Assembly (NCBI GenBank): GCA_002709695.1
Contig: PAQF01000086.1
Span: 70,516 to 134,515, forward strand
Direction: 5' to 3'
Length of the DNA stretch: 64,000 bases
Origin: Candidatus Poribacteria bacterium
Lineage (GTDB): Bacteria > Poribacteria > WGA-4E > UBA9662
The notes under the pieces were generated by a model. That model was not told the origin of the DNA and did no database searches. It saw only the letters and a list, made by a program, of their open reading frames with translations. This document shows positions 45,001 to 54,149 of this stretch, piece after piece (positions within the stretch are counted from its first letter, which is position 1; the number at the start of each line of letters is the position of its first letter). Position numbers and translations under genes: made by a program.

Positions 45001-47823
45001 ACTCTAAAGATTGAGCTTCAAGATGCGGATCTCAATCAAGATTTAACACAAAGGGAAGTCGTTGATGTCATAATTGAAGGAGACCAGTTACAAGATCAAT
45101 ATAAACTTGTGTTAACCGAGACCAATGCTGATGGTAGTGTGTTTGTTGGTACTGTTGAAACAAAATATGCAGTGGCAGCTGATACTAAAAACAATAAACT
45201 CGAAGTCATTGGTGATGAAAAAATTACAGTTGTTTACATCGACCAAATTCAAGGTTCTGGGGAAACTCAGGTTCTAATTTCGAGAGTTGCTAGGGTTATG
45301 ACTGGTTATGATGGAATTATTGAAATCGTACAATCAAATCAGGTTACTGACTTGGAGAATTTTAACGCAGGGAACGTACTTCACTTTCGACTTCGTGATA
45401 AGGACATCATTCAAGATGCTGTTGAAATTACCCTTACTGGTAATATGTTGAACGATCGAGAGAAAATTGTATTGTTTTCGACGTCTTCAGAAGGGAATTT
45501 TTCTGGTTCTATGCCTACCGTGTATGGTGTTGAATCACGGATTGGTGATGGGATCATCCAGGTAAAAGGCTCAGAGATAATTCAGGCTTTGTACCTTGAT
45601 GCTCTTAGGAAAACTGGTGAAACAAATATAGAGGTCATCGATACCTGTAAAGTAAACCTTGGTACAACTGGAAATATAAATGTTTATAATGAATTGGGTT
45701 TTGATCCGGATTCCATGTTAAATTCCCCAATAAGCCGTTTTCGCGCAAATGATACGTTGATCCTTGAAATCAGAGATGCAGACTTGGATACAACAAACGC
45801 AGTAGCTCAGGTTTTTGAGACCAATCTTACTGAGAACTTGGTTCGTGATAGGATAAGAATAACAATGCTGGAAACTTCCGGTAACGCAGGTGTTTTCCGT
45901 GGTCGACTAAAAACTGATTACGGGGAGAGCCCAATTGTAAATGATGGTACTCTCCAAGTTCAAGGAGGTGACATTGTTACCTTTGTATATACTGATGCGT
46001 TACAGTATACTGGGGCGACACAGGTGCAAATTCGTGTTGATCTGATGGTAGAGGTTGGAGAAACTGGCGATATTGAAATTTATACTGCTGATCCAACGCG
46101 TTTAATCAGTAATTTCTCTGTTGGTACCGGAAGTTTCAACAATAACGAAAAACTGTTGATTCGGTTGACAGATAAAGATTTAGATCTTTTTTCGAAAGAA
46201 ATTGAGTCTGTAAAAGTAACTGTTCGTGGGAATGTACTTGGAAACCATAAGGTTATTAATCTGCACGAAACAACCCAAAATTCTGGTATCTTCGAAGGTC
46301 CTCTGACAACTAGTAGCCAATCGGATGATGATCCAATCGGATTGGTTCTTACTGATAAAGAGGTAATTACTGTTAGTTATCTGGATGCACTTGCAGCGAC
46401 TGGTGAGACCGGAGTAGTGACAAAGGTGCAGGCAATTGTACTTAGTGGGAATGAAGGTATTCTAAAGATTACTGATAAAGATGAGATCGAAGTCGGAAGT
46501 TTCATTGCTGGAGATTCTCTGTATTTTTGGCTTGAAGACCTTCTGCTCAGTACTGTCGTTGATGCAGTTGAGGTCATAATCACTGTTTACGGTAGCCGTA
46601 CACAAGATCAGGTTGATGTTGTGTTGGAAAAGAAGCCAAACCAAGATGGCGTTTTTTGGGGGAGGGTTCCGACACGTTATGGAAGAACTGCAGTTGTGGA
46701 TGACACACTTGATGTACAGGGGGAAGAAGCGGTGACGGCTATATATTCACCCGGATTTAGTACAATTAATACCGCAACTGTTGAGGATATTACTTATGTT
46801 GATAAAGGGGTTAGTGGTAATTTAGCTGTCACCCGTAAGGATGGTTCGGCACTCCAAAACTTCAATATAGGCACTACTCTCTATTTCCGTGTGGAAGATC
46901 AGGATCTCAATGTTGATCCTTCTGTAGCTGAATCAATTGGGTTACGTATACGAGCCAATGAAACGGAAATAGATAATAACATTATTCTTCTTGAAGAAAA
47001 CGAAGATTCTCAGATATTTCGTGGGTCGCTTCAAACGGTATATGGAAAATATGTCGATGAGGTCAATCAGCTTGAATTAACTGGTGGGGAATCGATTACC
47101 ATTATTTATGATGATCGTTTAGTTGAGACGGGTGAAGCGAATATTGAAATAACGACTATGTGTCGGTCGAATTTGGTTGCTTGGGCAGCAAGAACAAAAA
47201 AAACCGTCGTCATTGATGGACTTGATGATCAATGGCCACTTGAAAAGGCAATTGTAACTCCAAAAGATGAGGGCCTATTATGGTTGCAATGGGATCAAGA
47301 CTCTTTATACTTCCTAGCACAAATTTATGATAATGAAGTTGAAGTGGACGATCCAATTCGATATTATCAAAGTTCTGATGCACTGGAAATCCATATTGAC
47401 TTGCATCCAACACATAAAAACAGACCCGCTTATCTTGACAATCAGGGTGATTCGGATCAGCTCATTTTTTGGATTTGTCCAAAGGGAGGTGGTTTTGATG
47501 GAAGTCGCCCATATTTTGGTCAGTCTGCCCCCAAACTCGTCCCGAATTATGAGGCTAAAGGACTACAGATAGCTGCGACTGAACAGGAAAATTATTATAC
47601 GATTGAGGCTCGTCTTCCTTTTTATCCTATACTTAAAGGATTTGATCCTATGAAAATGAAACGAAACAATAAACTTGGTTTTAATTTCATTATTCATCGA
47701 TCAGACGAACGGTCAGTTTATTGGGCAGAGCAAATGCCAAACACCAAGTTAGTTCCTCCTAGTAGTCTTGGCTTGCTGATTCTGGAGGATGTTGAAAAAA
47801 TAAAGGTCTCGTCAGGGAACTAG
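42046..47823 (+). CDS. Giant repeat-containing surface protein with F5/8C-like and CBM9-like domains
   Basis: 1925 residues from GTG 42046, with AAGGGG eight bases upstream and a signal-like N-terminus (KYFFYSSIALLLGFLF). Domains in order: two discoidin (F5/8 type C)-like modules (about 55-160 and 205-300), a CBM9/DOMON-like domain (about 505-700), about eight copies of a 115-120-residue beta-rich repeat (about 705-1705), and a second CBM9-like domain (about 1712-1922). Repeats share TGE..V-x-I at the start, a G-x-I-x-I strand, F-x-AG/GT, L-x-D-x-D, and a VF-x-G-x-x-T-x-YG turn. Probably exported and carbohydrate-binding; downstream of, and probably co-expressed with, the AAA+ ATPase. Confidence 0.82.
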   Translation: MAKYFFYSSIALLLGFLFYPRHDVNLSQSQYFIKPIRKMDSSPLQSTDLIRSDPPFATYDLGYVYLVDKAKVQFEDPNESGPKQFDIWVGKDSSQSRFTRVFSYVGNSREYNFALQPFQFPTEVRWIQVVVNDWFNNKPNLKVDNFQVGLRYKSHAPIQSMTSNFNQVDLPILRDLIHFEGSKWVAAQRVETEVEDKEKGVEIKYETPRASISVTADIGEIQKIYGFQLTTDGPGDSVETYSVAISSNEQNYQQVYTSPQLPDETVVDQQLFDIPVIGRYIRLHIEEGDWHGDYAEIREFEVYTKDYRPNNLEREFGNYNAIQMQHERLGEANNALAPHLIQGFAFEREISGENRYFLAEGTEPNKVSPGNPDSARSFSYHYDAVKIGYSQLKPWMLYWVEVEYLQENSGMRVQNLLADGYILHPAMRIPSGSFSTETMPIPSEAYADGRVELHFNRITGPNAVVSEVRLYEARPIEISAPEMVESQTLPLDQIGRAIKVDQGIVIDGYIEDWHLLYPHTAREIDPNPKNFGRFLDSEPVKDIVTLYTQWNEENFYIAAAIDHIGLKSTDRDVIHIFCDTTRQASTGMYKKNDHHFVLTIYRSSENQLFVHPTQTHHHMDAIPKNINFHKHIDTKIMPTDKGYNLEIRFPKDLVLQNYEPDIGKSIGFNYIYSVGDRSFAYASGDVNASPSDWNPIELVSQISGRVVFMDERLLMPIPTFAAGDTISLCVWDADSNADRTNSESIQASLENITTGQTMHLTLYETDFITLIDGIRGDRSENSSLFTKQVVTVFEEARDKSGTTDNSPSILKVRGNDQILLNYIDPYFSRDEQNKSVEATVIVTSGNNGKIFINGVDKSAELVELGSKLYINVQDADVSKSSEIEVKLSVNGTDERESIKLLFDPQHNYHSGQLMTIYSEKPKPNDMKLQAIGMQTISVEYTDQLLDTGEANVKIQTQATVKIGDTAQLIINGGPMFEDIPFRTGTTLKIELQDADLNQDLTQREVVDVIIEGDQLQDQYKLVLTETNADGSVFVGTVETKYAVAADTKNNKLEVIGDEKITVVYIDQIQGSGETQVLISRVARVMTGYDGIIEIVQSNQVTDLENFNAGNVLHFRLRDKDIIQDAVEITLTGNMLNDREKIVLFSTSSEGNFSGSMPTVYGVESRIGDGIIQVKGSEIIQALYLDALRKTGETNIEVIDTCKVNLGTTGNINVYNELGFDPDSMLNSPISRFRANDTLILEIRDADLDTTNAVAQVFETNLTENLVRDRIRITMLETSGNAGVFRGRLKTDYGESPIVNDGTLQVQGGDIVTFVYTDALQYTGATQVQIRVDLMVEVGETGDIEIYTADPTRLISNFSVGTGSFNNNEKLLIRLTDKDLDLFSKEIESVKVTVRGNVLGNHKVINLHETTQNSGIFEGPLTTSSQSDDDPIGLVLTDKEVITVSYLDALAATGETGVVTKVQAIVLSGNEGILKITDKDEIEVGSFIAGDSLYFWLEDLLLSTVVDAVEVIITVYGSRTQDQVDVVLEKKPNQDGVFWGRVPTRYGRTAVVDDTLDVQGEEAVTAIYSPGFSTINTATVEDITYVDKGVSGNLAVTRKDGSALQNFNIGTTLYFRVEDQDLNVDPSVAESIGLRIRANETEIDNNIILLEENEDSQIFRGSLQTVYGKYVDEVNQLELTGGESITIIYDDRLVETGEANIEITTMCRSNLVAWAARTKKTVVIDGLDDQWPLEKAIVTPKDEGLLWLQWDQDSLYFLAQIYDNEVEVDDPIRYYQSSDALEIHIDLHPTHKNRPAYLDNQGDSDQLIFWICPKGGGFDGSRPYFGQSAPKLVPNYEAKGLQIAATEQENYYTIEARLPFYPILKGFDPMKMKRNNKLGFNFIIHRSDERSVYWAEQMPNTKLVPPSSLGLLILEDVEKIKVSSGN
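44160..47160 (+). repeat. Array of about eight degenerate protein repeats (345-360 bp each)
   Basis: Seen at protein level: successive units beginning near TGEANVKI, SGETQVLI, TGETNIEV, TGATQVQI, TGETGVVT and INTATVED. DNA identity between units is low, so the array is old. It forms the stalk between the two CBM9-like domains of the surface protein. Confidence 0.75.
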
Positions 47824-47827
47824 CCTT

Positions 47828-47857
47828 TTAGAACCGATTGCTGTGCCAACCTATAAT
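47828..47857 (+). promoter_or_regulatory. Possible promoter before oppD
   Basis: A perfect TATAAT at 47852-47857 lies 18 bases after TTAGAA (47828-47833, weak -35). It precedes the TTG start of the ABC ATPase gene by about 20 bases. Confidence 0.3.
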
Positions 47858-47876
47858 TTATCTTAGGATTTAAGTT

Positions 47877-48869
47877 TTGGATTATCCACTACTAGACATT
47901 ACCGGGTTAAGTACTGTTTTTAACACAGATGATGGAGTGATTCGAGCGGTTGATGATGTGAGCTTTTCAATTAGCCGTGGACAGACTCTTGGCATTGTAG
48001 GTGAAAGTGGGTGTGGAAAGAGTGTCACAGGTTTATCTATTTTACAACTTCAGTCTCCGGGCCAGATCGAAAAAGGGCAGATCCATTATTACAAAAATAA
48101 TGTGGATCTACCAATTAACATTGCTCAACTAGCACCGAGAAGTGAAGAGATGCGCTCCATCCGCGGTAATGATATTGCTATGATCTTCCAGGAACCAATG
48201 ACTTCCCTGAATCCTGTTTATACAATAGGGAACCAAATATCTGAGGCTGTTATTCTTCACCAGCGGGTTAGTAAACAAGAAGCTCGTACTCGATCTATTG
48301 AAATGTTAGATAGAGTTGGGATTCCAGCCCCACATAAACGTGTAGATGATTATCCTCATCAACTGTCTGGCGGCATGCGTCAGAGAGCGATGATTGCTAT
48401 GGCACTTTCCTGCAATCCTTCGCTACTGATTGCAGATGAACCCACAACCGCATTGGATGTGACAATTCAAGCTCAAGTCCTTGATCTTATGCGAGAGTTA
48501 CAAGAGGAACTAGGCATGGCAATCATGATGATCACACATGATCTCGGTGTAATCGCCGAAATCACCGATGAAGTTGTTGTTATGTACGCTGGCCGTGTTG
48601 TTGAAAAAGGAAATTTGGACCAGATTTTTTACCATCCTCTCCACCCATATACGCGTGGATTGCTAGAATCGATTCCAGTACTTGGGATTAACTCGCATAA
48701 ACGGTTACATTCGATTGCGGGATCTGTACCTCGCCCGTTGGCAATGCCACTGGGGTGTGCGTTTGCCCCGCGTTGTACAGAACGGTTTGAGCGTTGTAGT
48801 GAAATGCCTGAACTTAAAGCAGTTGACGAACACAATTCTGTTCGCTGCTGGATCCATGAAACTCACTAA
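47877..48869 (+). CDS. Oligopeptide/dipeptide ABC transporter ATP-binding protein (OppD/DppD type)
   Basis: 330 residues, TTG start. Walker A GESGCGKS, the Q-loop FQEPMTSLNP, signature LSGGMRQR, Walker B LLIADEPTTALD and switch His ITHDLGV. The C-terminal oligopeptide-transporter extension has the Cys set CAFAPRC...RC..MP and a final RCW, which in related ATPases holds an Fe-S cluster. Paired with the OppF-type gene 20 bases downstream; the matching binding protein and permeases are 4 kb further on, after the DUF4956-CotH-VTC genes. Confidence 0.93.
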   Translation: MDYPLLDITGLSTVFNTDDGVIRAVDDVSFSISRGQTLGIVGESGCGKSVTGLSILQLQSPGQIEKGQIHYYKNNVDLPINIAQLAPRSEEMRSIRGNDIAMIFQEPMTSLNPVYTIGNQISEAVILHQRVSKQEARTRSIEMLDRVGIPAPHKRVDDYPHQLSGGMRQRAMIAMALSCNPSLLIADEPTTALDVTIQAQVLDLMRELQEELGMAIMMITHDLGVIAEITDEVVVMYAGRVVEKGNLDQIFYHPLHPYTRGLLESIPVLGINSHKRLHSIAGSVPRPLAMPLGCAFAPRCTERFERCSEMPELKAVDEHNSVRCWIHETH

Positions 48870-48889
48870 AGTCGATGTAAAATAAAAGA

Positions 48890-49888
48890 ATGGAAAAAAT
48901 ACTTCAAGTTAGAAATCTAAAGAAATATTTTCCAATTCGACGCGGCATATTGCAAAAGCAAATTGGAAGCGTAAAAGCGGTAGATGGCGTAAGTTTTGAT
49001 GTACACCGGGGAGAAACACTTGGGTTAGTTGGAGAAAGTGGGTGTGGAAAAACCACCACGGGGCGATGCTTGATGCGTTTGATAGACCCAACTGATGGCG
49101 AGGTTTTGTTTGGTGAAGAGCAGATTGATTTCTGCAAACTGACTCAGGTTGAATTGAAGCCCTACAGGCGTAGGATGCAGATGATTTTTCAGGATCCATA
49201 TTCATCCCTTAACCCGCGCATGACTGTTGGCGACATTATTGCTGAGCCTCTCTACGTCAATCAAGTTTTAAATAAGTCCGAAACAGAGGATAGAGTTGTT
49301 AATTTACTTGACTCAGTTGGGTTGCAGAAAGATGATATTCGTCGTTATCCACATGCTTTCAGTGGGGGACAGCGGCAGAGAATTGGGATAGCACGAGCAT
49401 TAGCATTACAGCCAGAGCTGATTATTGCCGATGAACCAGTCTCCGCGTTGGATGTTTCGATCCAAGCGCAGATTCTCAACTTGCTGGAGGAACTGAAGGA
49501 AAAATTTCAGCTGTCTTATATCTTTATTGCTCACGATTTAAGCGTTATAGAACACATCAGCGACCGCATTGCAGTTATGTACCTTGGTCGGATTGTGGAA
49601 ACTAATGTTGCACACGAAATTTATCATTATCCAAAACATCCATATACTGAAGCACTAATATCGGCAGTCCCAATGCCAGATCCAAAGATACAAAAAGGAC
49701 GGAAAAGAATTAGGCTTGAAGGAGATGTGCCAGATCCATCAAGCCCGCCATTGGGGTGTCATTTTCATCCAAGGTGTGGCTATGCGGTGGATGTTTGTGC
49801 ACAAGAAGATCTGCGACTCGAACTGACTACATCAGAATCAGGAGTAGCTTGTCACCGACGCGATGAGTTATCTCTTCAAGGTATCTAA
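48890..49888 (+). CDS. Oligopeptide/dipeptide ABC transporter ATP-binding protein (OppF/DppF type)
   Basis: 332 residues. Starts with the OppF-like [13 protein letters not shown]; Walker [21 protein letters not shown] at the Q-loop, signature FSGGQRQR, Walker [13 protein letters not shown], His in IAHDLSV. The C-terminus has the LGCHFHPRC extension. It is expected to pair with the preceding ATPase to power the OppBC-type permeases encoded at 56084-58178. Confidence 0.93.
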   Translation: MEKILQVRNLKKYFPIRRGILQKQIGSVKAVDGVSFDVHRGETLGLVGESGCGKTTTGRCLMRLIDPTDGEVLFGEEQIDFCKLTQVELKPYRRRMQMIFQDPYSSLNPRMTVGDIIAEPLYVNQVLNKSETEDRVVNLLDSVGLQKDDIRRYPHAFSGGQRQRIGIARALALQPELIIADEPVSALDVSIQAQILNLLEELKEKFQLSYIFIAHDLSVIEHISDRIAVMYLGRIVETNVAHEIYHYPKHPYTEALISAVPMPDPKIQKGRKRIRLEGDVPDPSSPPLGCHFHPRCGYAVDVCAQEDLRLELTTSESGVACHRRDELSLQGI

Positions 49889-49971
49889 TAGTTAGATGTG
49901 ACTAATCTCCATCGTTAAATTGGTCTGTCCTTGTTTGATCATTTAATATAATTTAAGGTTAATATCCCTCT

Positions 49972-50649
49972 GTGAAAAATTTACCAGTCTTGCAGGAATT
50001 GGCAACTAGAACAGTTGAACAAGTCTCCGTTTGGGTCATAATTTACAATCTGTTTCTATCTGCAGTCCTGTCTTTAATTTTGGGTTGGGTTTATACCAGA
50101 TACGGCTCGGCACTCTCCAATCGGCAACAATTTGCCCGCAATTTTTTGCCGATTACAATGACGACAATGTTTATCATTACAATTGTAAAATCCTCACTTG
50201 CCCTATCACTCGGGTTAATTGGAGCACTTTCAATCATTAGGTTCCGAACAGCAATCAAGGAACCGGAAGAACTTTCATATCTGTTTCTCGCTATTGCGGT
50301 TGGTATGGGCATTGGAGCGAATCAGGCTATCATCACAGTTATTACGCTGCTAACGATTGCTGCGATAATTTTCTTGAAAAATGTTAATAAGAGCAGTGTG
50401 GAAAGTGGCCAGCATCTTTACTTGACAGTTTCAAGCTCAACTCAAGATGGAAACGAACTCGATGCCATTATCAAAGTGCTTCAGAAGCATTGTACACATG
50501 TTAACTTGAAAAGGTTTGACGAAAACTCGAATTTATTGGAAGTATCATTCCTAGTTGGTTTTGAAAGTTACTCACAATTAGAAATGGGTAAATCTGAATT
50601 ACAGGGACTCAATGATTCAATGCGTATCTCGTTTCTAGATAATAGCTGA
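49972..50649 (+). CDS. DUF4956 membrane protein
   Basis: 225 residues, GTG start. About four membrane helices in the first 140 residues, with the family signature SLGLIGALSIIRFRTAIKEPEELSYL (here given in part) and a soluble C-terminal domain of about 85 residues. DUF4956 genes frequently sit next to genes for VTC-type polyphosphate polymerase domains and CotH proteins, exactly as here. Function not established; a membrane partner of VTC is a reasonable guess. Confidence 0.88.
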   Translation: MKNLPVLQELATRTVEQVSVWVIIYNLFLSAVLSLILGWVYTRYGSALSNRQQFARNFLPITMTTMFIITIVKSSLALSLGLIGALSIIRFRTAIKEPEELSYLFLAIAVGMGIGANQAIITVITLLTIAAIIFLKNVNKSSVESGQHLYLTVSSSTQDGNELDAIIKVLQKHCTHVNLKRFDENSNLLEVSFLVGFESYSQLEMGKSELQGLNDSMRISFLDNS

Positions 50650-50688
50650 ACGTCGTCTACTGACGTTTGTATATGGAGATATATTTAA

Positions 50689-53340
50689 TTGGAACTCAAG
50701 AATTCCAACAGACAATACTGGTTTGCGTTAAGCGGGAAAAATAATTGGTTTCTCAAGAATGCGCGATCTTGGAAACTATTCTTTTATCTTTTTGTAGGTT
50801 TTATATTCATATTGTACAGTTTATTAATGTTCATTTATGGAGGTTATTACTATCGTAAGTTCGAGGACAATATAAAGTCGGTTCGCGATTCGGTGGCGAT
50901 TTTTACTTCTGCTGGTTTCTCCCGTGTGCGAAAAACAGAAGGGATAGATCAGATTCAAATAAATATTAATCCGAAAAATTTTCGCAAGCTCTCTCTTCAA
51001 AAAGAACGCGCTTTAAAGCAAGGAAAATTGTTCGTTACAGAGTCTGACTATGTTTCAGCGATAATACAACATGAAAATGAAACGATAAAAGTTAAACTCC
51101 GCTTAAAAGGTGACCACATAGACCATCTTCAAGGCAAGAAATGGTCTTTCCGGATCGTTGTTAAAGGAAACAACACTATTTTGGGAATGAGAAGGATGTC
51201 AATACACCATCCCAAAACACGGAATTATCTTAATGAATGGTTGTTCCACCAGGCATTAGCCAAGGAAGGTCTTCTGGGATTGCGATATCAGTTCATCAGA
51301 GTCGTTTTGAACCAAAAAGATCTGGGTATTTATGCCTTAGAAGAGCATTTTGACGCGTATCTTTTAGGACATAACCAATTGTGGAATGGGCCAATTGTCA
51401 GATTTAACGAAGAATTTTTCTGGAAAGAAATAGCACAAAAAAGTACGTTCGATCGTGCTAGGATGAGTAGTGGGTCTTACCTCTCAAGTGATATCGATGC
51501 ATTTCAAACAACGAAATGGATTTCAACACCAAGTAATCGCAAGCAATACCTCAAAGCAATTTCCCTTCTGGAATCATTTCGTCGAGGGCAATTACAAACT
51601 AGTCAAGTTTTTGATGTTGAAAAGCTCGCTAAATTCTTTGCTCTTACAGATTTGATGGGAGCTGAACACGGTTCACGTTGGCATAATGCAAGATTCTACT
51701 ATAATCCTGTAACCTCGAGATTACAGCCTATTGGGTTTGATGGGAATGCGGGACAGTCTATCAGGTCATTGTGTGCTACGGTCAACGGAAATTATCTTGG
51801 CAACCATGGCTCACAAATTGCGGATAATTACTATGCAAAAATCTTTAATGATGAAGTATTCTTTCGTCGATATGTGAAAGCACTAAATCGGATGTCAGAA
51901 CCTGTTTATCTCGATAATCTATTCGCTTCTGTAAGTGTACCCTTTGGTGTTAACCTTGGCATTCTTAAAAGTGAATTTTTCCGCTCCAGTTTTTCGAAAC
52001 AAGTGTATAGGGAGAACCAAGAGTACATTAAAACAATTTTGAATCCCGTTAAAGGAGTGCATGCCTACCAATATGGGTTAAGCGAAAATGAAATTGAACT
52101 TCAAGTTGCAAGTATTCAGTCTTTACCAATTGAGGTAATCAGCGTTTCATATGAGGACTCAGTTATATTTCAAGCTGACAAGCAGACGGTTCTTCCAGCT
52201 AAGGTACCTAAGAAACTTGTTGCCTATCAGAACATCAAGTTCGTGATCCCAACAAATTTTGATTGGGATGATAGTATGAGATCTGACCTGAAAATTAACT
52301 ATCGAATTTTGGGAATGGATAAGATAAGATCCGAAACTGTCTTTCCTTGGCCTTACATGGAAGATGATTTCGTGAAAGATGATTTTATCCGAAAATTACC
52401 TAACATCCATGCATTTGATTTCTTGAAAATCGACGAAGAATTAAAGCAAATTTCTATTCGAAAAGGAACGTGGACGATTAGTCAAGACCTAATAGTACCA
52501 AGAGGCTATCATTTATTTTGTCCGTCAGGTGTAAAGATTAATTTAATTAATTCTGCTACAATCCTTTCTTATTCTTCAATTTATTTTATTGGTAATGAAG
52601 AAGAACCGATTGTCATTTCATCTGACAATTCGTCGGGACAGGGATTAACGGTTATAAATTCTCCAAAACAGTCGGCATTACAGTTCGTCACGTTTAACAA
52701 CTTGGCAGCCTCGACAAAAGATGGGTGGGAGTTGACAGGAGCTGTTACATTTTATGAATCACCTGTTCAAATTGACAATTGCCAATTCGTTGGCTCGAGA
52801 TCTGAAGATAGCCTCCACATTATGAGATCCGAATTTATAATTAGAAATTCGGTTTTTAGCCATTCATTTTCTGATGCACTTGATACCGATTTCTGTGAAG
52901 GTGAGGTCATGGAATCATCCTTTTTTCATTGTGGTAATGATGCTCTAGATGTGTCTGGAAGTATAGTGTCTGCCAAAGATCTTACAATTGATGGAGTTGG
53001 TGATAAAGGACTTAGTGCTGGGGAGAACAGCGAAATGTTTGTTCATCGAGTGGATATAAAAAATGCCAGAATCGCTCTGGCAAGCAAAGATCTATCTCGG
53101 GTAAGTGTTGATCAGCTTAAGATTAATGATTCTCATTATGGTTTGGTAGCCTTTCAAAAAAAGCCAGAATTTGGCTGTGGATTGATAACGGCGAAACATC
53201 TTGAGATGAAAAACCTTGAGACACCATATTTTGTTGAAGAAAAGTCGACTATCATTATCAATCAACAGAAAATAAACACATACCAAGAAAATGTCAAAAA
53301 GATTTTGTACGATGTTAAAGATGGGAAAAGCACGTTGTGA
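50689..53340 (+). CDS. CotH-like kinase fused to a right-handed beta-helix domain, membrane anchored
   Basis: 883 residues, TTG start with GGAGA upstream. One N-terminal membrane helix (LFFYLFVGFIFILYSLLMFIYGG). Residues about 95-470 are a CotH domain (KVKLRLKGDHIDH, WSFRIVVKG, FIRVVLNQKDLGIYALEEHFD, DLMGAEHGSRWHNARFYYNP, PIGFDGNAG); CotH of spore-formers is an atypical protein kinase. From about 590 on, repeated short strands with Asn, Asp and Gly turns (IDNCQFVGSRSED, FIIRNSVFSHSFSDALDTD, ESSFFHCGNDALDVSG) form a parallel beta-helix like those binding or cutting polysaccharide. The stop overlaps a small 40-codon ORF. Confidence 0.83.
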   Translation: MELKNSNRQYWFALSGKNNWFLKNARSWKLFFYLFVGFIFILYSLLMFIYGGYYYRKFEDNIKSVRDSVAIFTSAGFSRVRKTEGIDQIQININPKNFRKLSLQKERALKQGKLFVTESDYVSAIIQHENETIKVKLRLKGDHIDHLQGKKWSFRIVVKGNNTILGMRRMSIHHPKTRNYLNEWLFHQALAKEGLLGLRYQFIRVVLNQKDLGIYALEEHFDAYLLGHNQLWNGPIVRFNEEFFWKEIAQKSTFDRARMSSGSYLSSDIDAFQTTKWISTPSNRKQYLKAISLLESFRRGQLQTSQVFDVEKLAKFFALTDLMGAEHGSRWHNARFYYNPVTSRLQPIGFDGNAGQSIRSLCATVNGNYLGNHGSQIADNYYAKIFNDEVFFRRYVKALNRMSEPVYLDNLFASVSVPFGVNLGILKSEFFRSSFSKQVYRENQEYIKTILNPVKGVHAYQYGLSENEIELQVASIQSLPIEVISVSYEDSVIFQADKQTVLPAKVPKKLVAYQNIKFVIPTNFDWDDSMRSDLKINYRILGMDKIRSETVFPWPYMEDDFVKDDFIRKLPNIHAFDFLKIDEELKQISIRKGTWTISQDLIVPRGYHLFCPSGVKINLINSATILSYSSIYFIGNEEEPIVISSDNSSGQGLTVINSPKQSALQFVTFNNLAASTKDGWELTGAVTFYESPVQIDNCQFVGSRSEDSLHIMRSEFIIRNSVFSHSFSDALDTDFCEGEVMESSFFHCGNDALDVSGSIVSAKDLTIDGVGDKGLSAGENSEMFVHRVDIKNARIALASKDLSRVSVDQLKINDSHYGLVAFQKKPEFGCGLITAKHLEMKNLETPYFVEEKSTIIINQQKINTYQENVKKILYDVKDGKSTL

Positions 53341-53459
53341 TTTTTGATAATCCTCAATCTCGCAAAATATTAATCAGCTACTGGATATCCAGTTATATTG
53401 ATGTGCTTGGTTGGCATCGTTTTTACCATGAAGATCTTCTAAATAAAGAAACAACATGA
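53337..53459 (+). CDS. Hidden 40-residue ORF coupled to both CotH and VTC genes
   Basis: An open frame of 40 codons from GTG 53337 to TGA 53457-53459. It overlaps the CotH stop (GTGA) and the VTC start (ATGA), so it fills the gap exactly, as coupled operon genes do. The product (VIFDNPQSRKILISYW..., with a Trp/Tyr/Ile-rich middle and an acidic tail) shows no known family. Its presence explains an otherwise 115-base gap in a tightly packed operon. No own ribosome-binding site is needed if coupled. Confidence 0.5.
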   Translation: MIFDNPQSRKILISYWISSYIDVLGWHRFYHEDLLNKETT

Positions 53460-54148
53460 TAGAACTATTTGATATTAAAATTTGGCGTTATGAACGGAAG
53501 TTTGTTGTATCTGAATTTTTGCAACAGAAGATAGAACTGATTATTAGACTCCATCCAGCGTTGTTTTCCGAGATACACCATCAGCGTTGGGTGAACAATA
53601 TTTACTTTGATAGTTTTAGTGCGCGAAACTATCATGATAACATCGAAGGTTTAAGAAATCGGGTGAAAGTTCGGATTCGTTGGTATGGCAGTTTTTGGGG
53701 GAAGGTAAAAGAGCCTATGCTGGAATTTAAGTTAAAAGAGGGAATCCTCGGTGCCAAAAAAATATTCCCTTTATCCCCATTCTTTATTGATGAGAAAATT
53801 GGAGTGACAGGCATAAACGACATGATCAGAAATTCAGACCTTCCGGATTTGGTAAAAACGTATTTGTCCCCTTTGACCCCCTGTTTGTTAAATCGTTATC
53901 TTCGAAGATATTATAGATCATGGGATAGGAGCTATCGTATCACCGTCGATTCTGGCATGGAATGCAACACAATAGGCTCCCAATTTCAAGTTCTATTTCA
54001 AAAAGATTCGGACAACATCAACACCATTCTTGAACTGAAATATGATTCTAGCAAGGACGCAAACGTAGATACAATTACCAACCATTTTCCGTTCAGGATG
54101 ACCAAAAATTCAAAATATGTTAATGGGATCGAGAGTACGCTGGTCTAA
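53456..54148 (+). CDS. VTC-domain polyphosphate polymerase-like protein
   Basis: 230 residues. VTC-domain features: YERKFVV near the N-terminus, NNIYFDSFSARNYHDNIEGLRNR, KVRIRWYG, LEFKLKEG, RYLRRYYRS with YRITVDSG, and ILELKYD. These basic and acidic residues line the tunnel in which yeast Vtc4 makes polyphosphate from ATP. Soluble by itself; the DUF4956 protein two genes upstream may supply a membrane part. The oppA-type gene starts two bases after its stop. Confidence 0.88.
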   Translation: MIELFDIKIWRYERKFVVSEFLQQKIELIIRLHPALFSEIHHQRWVNNIYFDSFSARNYHDNIEGLRNRVKVRIRWYGSFWGKVKEPMLEFKLKEGILGAKKIFPLSPFFIDEKIGVTGINDMIRNSDLPDLVKTYLSPLTPCLLNRYLRRYYRSWDRSYRITVDSGMECNTIGSQFQVLFQKDSDNINTILELKYDSSKDANVDTITNHFPFRMTKNSKYVNGIESTLV

Positions 54149-54149
54149 C

